Shown one piece after another: positions 12,966 through 16,348 of a stretch of DNA of 16,348 nucleotides. The notes below the pieces were generated by a model that saw only the letters and a program-made list of their open reading frames with translations, searched no databases and had not been told where the DNA came from. The stretch is from Ovoidimarina sp050299695 (GTDB taxonomy: Bacteria > Pseudomonadota > Alphaproteobacteria > Rhodobacterales > Rhodobacteraceae), in NCBI GenBank assembly GCA_050299695.1, contig JBNKWI010000079.1:1-16348 (forward strand), written 5' to 3'. Made by a program: the position numbers and the translations under genes. The stretch's first letter is position 1. Each line of letters opens with the position of its first letter.

Positions 12966-14297
12966 TCAGACAGTGTCGAGATAGAGGTCGATCCGTTCGG
13001 CCTCGGAAAGCTGGTCGTAGTAGAGCTTTTCCTGCCGCTTGGTCATGGCGTAGTTGCGCAGGAGATCCTCGCTGAAGATCCGTTTGAGGAGATCCGAGCC
13101 CTCGAAGCGGTCGATGGCGGCGCCCCAGTCGTCGGGGATATGCGGGAGCTTCTGGGCATAGGCGTTGCCGGTGATCGGCTCGGGCGGGGCGAGACCGTCC
13201 TCGATGCCGATGAGCGCGGCGCCGAGGACGGCGGCGACGAAGAGATAGGGGTTGATGTCGCCGCCCGCGACGCGGTGTTCGATGCGGCGGGCCTTCACCG
13301 GGCCGGCGGGGACGCGGATCGCGGTGGTGCGGTTCTCGTAGGCCCAGGAGATGCCGGTGGGGGCGTGCGCGCCGGGCACCAGCCGGTCGTAGCTGTTGCC
13401 ATGGGGCGCGAAGATCAGCGCGCTGTCGGGCAGCGCCTGGAGGCAGCCGGCGATGGCGGAAAGGAGGAGGTCGGAGCCCCGGTTGGTGCCGTCGTTGAAG
13501 ACGTTCCGGCCGTTCTCGTCCACCACCGAGAAATGCATGTGGAGCCCGTTGCCGGAATGCTCGGGATAGGGTTTCGCCATGAAGCTCGCCGCGAAGCCGT
13601 GCTTTCGGGCGAGGCCGCGGACGAGGAGCTTGAAGAAGAAGGCGTCGTCGGCGGTTTTCAGGGCGGGGCCGTGGCTGAGGTTGATCTCGTACTGGCCCAT
13701 GCCGGCCTCGGAGATCGCCGCCTCGGCCGGGATGTCCATCAGTTCGCAGGCGTCGTAGAGCTCGGTGAAGAAGGCGTCGAAGGCGTCGAGCGCACGGATC
13801 GAGAGGATCTCGCCGCCGAGCCGGCGCTTGCCCGAGCGCGGCGAGGCGGGGGGCTGGAGGTCCTCGGTGGCGTCGTCGATCAGGTAGAATTCCATCTCGG
13901 TCGCGCAGATGGGCGTCCAGCCCCTTTCGGCATAGCGCTTCAGGACCGCGTCGAGCGCGTGGCGGGGGTCGCCCTGGAAGGGCTGGCCGGTCTCGGTGAA
14001 CATCCACATCGGCAGGAGCGCCGAGGGGGAGGAGAGCCAGGGCATGTGGACGAAGCCGCGCTCGGTGGGCCGGAGCACGCCGTCCTGGTCGCCGGTTTCG
14101 AAGACCAGCGGGCTGTCCTCGATGTCCTCGCCCCAGATGTCGAGGTTGAGGCCCGAGAGCGGCATGCGCGACCCGCCCTCGATCACGCTTCCTGCAAAGC
14201 GGGCAGGCAGGCGCTTGCCGCGCGCCTGGCCGTTCAGGTCGGCGACGATGGTGCGGATCGTGCGGATCTGCGGATGGTCGCGAAGCCAACTGCTCAT
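12966..14297 (-). CDS. glutamine synthetase-like gamma-glutamyl-amine ligase, copy 1
   Basis: A 443-residue GS-superfamily enzyme. Motifs in order: VADLNGQARGKRLP (18-31), CATEMEFYL (Glu134, Glu136), EAGMGQYEINLSHG (Gln202, Glu204), NGLHMHFSV (His253, His255), FAPHGNSYDR, YENRTTAIRVP (Arg323, Arg328) and RRIEHRVAGGDINPYL (Glu340, Arg342). Active-site residues look intact, so the enzyme should be functional. The context suggests glutamylation of an amine, as in PuuA/SpuB, rather than ammonia assimilation. It heads the run GS, GATase, GS, LAS-like protein, FAD oxidase. The start ATG at 14297 has no clear Shine-Dalgarno sequence; AGGG is the nearest. A 225-bp gap upstream probably carries its promoter. 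Having two distinct copies suggests different amine substrates or a heteromer. Confidence 0.87.
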   Translation of the reverse strand: MSSWLRDHPQIRTIRTIVADLNGQARGKRLPARFAGSVIEGGSRMPLSGLNLDIWGEDIEDSPLVFETGDQDGVLRPTERGFVHMPWLSSPSALLPMWMFTETGQPFQGDPRHALDAVLKRYAERGWTPICATEMEFYLIDDATEDLQPPASPRSGKRRLGGEILSIRALDAFDAFFTELYDACELMDIPAEAAISEAGMGQYEINLSHGPALKTADDAFFFKLLVRGLARKHGFAASFMAKPYPEHSGNGLHMHFSVVDENGRNVFNDGTNRGSDLLLSAIAGCLQALPDSALIFAPHGNSYDRLVPGAHAPTGISWAYENRTTAIRVPAGPVKARRIEHRVAGGDINPYLFVAAVLGAALIGIEDGLAPPEPITGNAYAQKLPHIPDDWGAAIDRFEGSDLLKRIFSEDLLRNYAMTKRQEKLYYDQLSEAERIDLYLDTV

Positions 14298-14522
14298 GGG
14301 GTGGCCCTATGGAGAGAGATACTCTTCTTGCCCGGAATCGAGGCGCGCAGCGCCGCCGGGCAGCGCCCGACCGCCCCCCGGGCGGGCGCTTTTGCGACGT
14401 TTCCGCTAAGAACAGGCGTTTGGCGGGGTTGTGCGATAAAGTGCATCGTTCGGGCGTTCGGAGCGCCCACCCGCGGTCGGGCGCCGCCCTCTGTCATCCC
14501 AGGTTTCGAGGCGCTCATGTTC
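14298..14522. other. intergenic region, probable control region of the GS-GATase-GS genes
   Basis: No gene is supported in these 225 bp. A less GC-rich stretch at about 14394-14448 contains GTGC-GATAAA-GTGC (14431-14444), a direct repeat with a 6-bp spacer that could be a regulator site. An IR GCGCCC-N10-GGGCGC lies at 14463-14484. A second GC-rich dyad at about 14366-14390 is followed by TTTT, but only on the plus strand, where no gene is being read. I could not identify a convincing -35/-10 or sigma54 box on the minus strand. Confidence 0.35.
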
Positions 14523-15329
14523 TCATCTCAAGATCTGCGGCCGGATCCGCAGGCGCTGGCGGGTGTCGGCGGGGAGATGCCGGTTGAGCCGGCGGTTGAC
14601 GGTTCCGAAGAGAGTGATGACGCTGAGCGTGAGCAACACGAAATAGCAGGCCAGGATCGGATAGGGGATGAACGGGTTGAACGTCTTGTCCGCGAAGAAG
14701 TTGGCATAGTAGAGGGCGTCGCCCTTCTGCTGGAACGCGGGGAAGCCCGAGAAGAACACCAGCGTCGTGGCGTGGAACATGAAGATCGCCTCGTTCGTGT
14801 AGGCGGGCCAGGCGAGGCGCAGCATGGTTGGCCAGACCACCCGGCGGAACTTGGACCAGCCCGAGAGGCCGTAGGCGTCGGCGGCCTCGAGATCGCCCTT
14901 GGGGATCGACAGGAGCGCGCCGTAGAAGATCTCGCCCGAATAGGCGGAGGTGTTCAGGAATAGGACCACGAGCGCGCCGAGCCAGGCCGAGGTGAGCGGG
15001 CTGAAGAACGGCGCCACGCCCTTGAGGCTCAGGAACAGGAAATAGGCGAAGAAGAACTGGATGAAGAGCGGCGAGCCGCGGAACAGGAAGATGAACCACT
15101 CGGCGGGCTTGCGGAGGAGCGGGTTCTCGGAGGCCTTGCCGAGCGCGACGGCGGTGGCGAGGAAGAAGCCGGCCATCAGCGCGAGGACGCCGAAATAGAT
15201 GTTCCAGATCATGCCCGAGCCGATCAGCACCACCTGCTTGCAGAGCGTGTAGTCGCCCCGCGGCAGGAGCCGTTCGCCGATCCCCACGGAGCGCAGGCCG
15301 TAGTCGGCGAGCGTGTCCCAGCAGCTCAT
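14523..15329 (-). CDS. polar amino acid ABC transporter permease, HisM/GlnP-like (second of pair)
   Basis: A 268-residue inner-membrane permease. After a short N-terminal region come hydrophobic spans at about 40-64, 78-102, 115-135 and 222-243. The RGSPLFIQFFF motif (84-94) is typical of the His/Glu/Gln/Arg permease group. The EAA loop, which contacts the ATPase, is EAADAYGLSGWSKFRRVVWP (148-167). It would pair with the upstream permease to form the transmembrane channel. Its ATG overlaps the previous stop by four bases (ATGA), implying coupled translation. The ATPase and binding protein are not in this window and probably lie to the right. The substrate could be a basic amino acid or related amine, inferred only from proximity to the GS genes. 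Confidence 0.88.
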   Translation of the reverse strand: MSCWDTLADYGLRSVGIGERLLPRGDYTLCKQVVLIGSGMIWNIYFGVLALMAGFFLATAVALGKASENPLLRKPAEWFIFLFRGSPLFIQFFFAYFLFLSLKGVAPFFSPLTSAWLGALVVLFLNTSAYSGEIFYGALLSIPKGDLEAADAYGLSGWSKFRRVVWPTMLRLAWPAYTNEAIFMFHATTLVFFSGFPAFQQKGDALYYANFFADKTFNPFIPYPILACYFVLLTLSVITLFGTVNRRLNRHLPADTRQRLRIRPQILR

Positions 15330-16210
15330 GCCCGGGCCCTCCGCTGACGTTCGCCGCCCGCTGTGGCCTGGCCGCGGGTGAGGCGGTTCATCAGCCGTTG
15401 CAACACGAGTTCGCTGACCTTGGTGAAGCCGAGATAGAAGATCAGGAGGCCGAGGAAGAACCACATTCGCCAGTCGCCATGGGGATAGTCGGTGAAGCGC
15501 GGGTTGGCGGTGCCGCCAAGCTCGCGGGCCCAGTAGACGATGTCCTCGACGCCGAGGAGGAAGAGGAGCGGCGTGGCCTTGATGAGCACCATCCAGAGGT
15601 TCGAGAGGCCGGGCAGCGCGTAGACCCACATCTGCGGAATGAGGATGCGCCAGAACGTCTGGCGGAGGGTCATGCCGTAGGCCTCGGCGGTTTCGAGCTG
15701 GGCGCGGGGCACCGCCCGCATCGCGCCGTAGAGCACGTTGGCTGCGAAGGCGCCGAAGACGATGGCGAAGGTCAGGACCGCGAGGAAGAAGCCGTAGACC
15801 TCGTGCACCCATTGCGGCGAGGTGGAGAGCGGCAGCTTGGCGGCGGCGCAGACCACGAAATCGTTGCCCTGGCGGATCGGCTCGGTCCAGTCGGGGCATT
15901 TGATCTTGTGGCGGATGTATTCGAGGCCCTGGTCGAGGGCGATCACGAAGAACAGGAAGAAGGCGATGTCGGGCACGCCCCGGACGATGGCGGTGTAGCC
16001 CTGGCCGAGCCAGCGCAGGGGCGCGATCCGCGACCGCGCGGCGGTGGCGCCGGCGAAGCCGAAGGCGAGCGCGGCGGGCGCGGTGATTGCCAGCAGCAGG
16101 AGGACGGTGCCGAAGGAGAGGTAGAAATTGGAGATCTTGCCGGTGGTCAGGTAGCAGGCGAACCACTGGGCGTCGCTGAGGGCGGTGGGGTCGGCGCAGA
16201 AGGAGAACAT
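15326..16210 (-). CDS. polar amino acid ABC transporter permease, HisQ-like (first of pair)
   Basis: A 294-residue inner-membrane permease, longer than the roughly 230-residue HisQ. It has hydrophobic segments at about 32-56, 82-93, 138-160, 198-220 and 250-265. The segment IVRGVPDIAFFLFFVIAL (75-92) matches the RGxP motif of this group. The EAA loop is ETAEAYGMTLRQTFWRILIP (173-192). The extra length lies mainly in a hydrophilic loop (about 94-136) containing Cys105 and Cys121, and in an Arg-rich C-terminal tail. Its start codon overlaps the stop of the upstream hydrolase by one base (TGATG), and it overlaps the second permease by four. It is part of an importer whose ATPase and solute-binding protein are outside the window. 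Confidence 0.88.
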   Translation of the reverse strand: MFSFCADPTALSDAQWFACYLTTGKISNFYLSFGTVLLLLAITAPAALAFGFAGATAARSRIAPLRWLGQGYTAIVRGVPDIAFFLFFVIALDQGLEYIRHKIKCPDWTEPIRQGNDFVVCAAAKLPLSTSPQWVHEVYGFFLAVLTFAIVFGAFAANVLYGAMRAVPRAQLETAEAYGMTLRQTFWRILIPQMWVYALPGLSNLWMVLIKATPLLFLLGVEDIVYWARELGGTANPRFTDYPHGDWRMWFFLGLLIFYLGFTKVSELVLQRLMNRLTRGQATAGGERQRRARA

Positions 16211-16348
16211 CAGGCGGCCTCCAGTGTGCCGAGAAGGGCATTGGCCACCTGGTGCGGATCTTCGAGCTGCGGCAGGTGGCCGAGGCCGGCGAGGCGTTCG
16301 ATATCGGTACCCATCGCCTGCGCCAGTGCCTGCCCGCGCGCGATCGGG
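16210..16348 (-). CDS. alpha/beta hydrolase, C-terminal end (5' part outside window)
   Basis: Reading the minus strand from the window edge gives 45 residues ending in TGA at 16212-16210. They include IERLAGLGHLPQLEDP, the region around the catalytic histidine of an alpha/beta hydrolase, then a final helix with ANALLGTLEAA. The pattern resembles the GAGHLPMLEDP tail of the hydrolase at the left edge, but they are clearly different genes. The stop overlaps the permease start by one base (TGATG), so the hydrolase is translated from the same message as the transporter. Nucleophile and substrate are not visible. Confidence 0.75.
   Translation of the reverse strand, partial: PIARGQALAQAMGTDIERLAGLGHLPQLEDPHQVANALLGTLEAA

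Noticed and set aside
14366..14394. A GC-rich hairpin followed by TTTT as a terminator
   Set aside because: The T-run is on the plus strand, where no gene is read. For the minus-strand genes it is preceded, not followed, by the run, so it is not a terminator for them.
13140..14963. A 607-codon plus-strand frame opposite GS copy 1
   Set aside because: It is antisense to GS and permease genes with intact motifs, and has no recognisable domain.
1..16348. tRNA, rRNA, CRISPR arrays, insertion sequences or phage genes
   Set aside because: I saw no cloverleaf, no regularly spaced repeats, no transposase or integrase motifs and no terminal inverted repeats with target duplications.

Overview
The window looks like chromosome from an alphaproteobacterium of the Rhodobacteraceae (Paracoccus/Rhodobacter-like). 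The evidence is the very high GC content with G/C-ending codons, and the gene order phaZ<- ->phaC phaP phaR, which is characteristic of that family. There is no sign of phage, IS elements, CRISPR, tRNA or rRNA genes. I ran no database search. All assignments rest on motifs, lengths, start sites and gene order.

Left part (1-4845): the 3' end of an alpha/beta hydrolase, then a complete polyhydroxyalkanoate (PHA) storage locus. Depolymerase phaZ (minus) diverges from synthase phaC (plus), followed by phasin phaP and regulator phaR. GCTGCA/TGC-rich dyads lie in the phaZ-phaC gap, the phaP promoter and the phaR leader. They are good candidates for PhaR operators and imply autoregulated control of granule genes. 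A strong terminator follows phaP.

Middle (4891-8566): a class III omega-aminotransferase (minus) diverges from a LysR-type regulator (plus). The regulator's 3' end overlaps a convergent DegT/DnrJ/EryC1-type PLP aminotransferase (minus).

Right part (8778-16348, all minus strand, so transcription runs right to left): 3' end of an alpha/beta hydrolase, two polar-amino-acid ABC permeases, a 225-bp gap, then glutamine synthetase-like gene 1, a class I glutamine amidotransferase, glutamine synthetase-like gene 2, a membrane-anchored protein with LAS-metallopeptidase motifs, and an FAD amine/amino acid oxidase. The first three of these junctions within each block are TGATG or ATGA overlaps or short gaps, so these are tightly coupled transcription units. 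GS-like enzymes, a GATase and a PuuB-like oxidase together suggest gamma-glutamylated polyamine or amine catabolism (Puu/Spu-type). An aminotransferase and a LysR regulator stand nearby, but no PuuC-like aldehyde dehydrogenase is visible.

The least explained element is the two-TM protein at 10093-10881. It carries an HxxGxxxD plus HxxHxH metal-site signature and is embedded, translationally coupled, between a GS-like gene and the oxidase. Its place in an amine-catabolic operon is the best candidate here for something undescribed.
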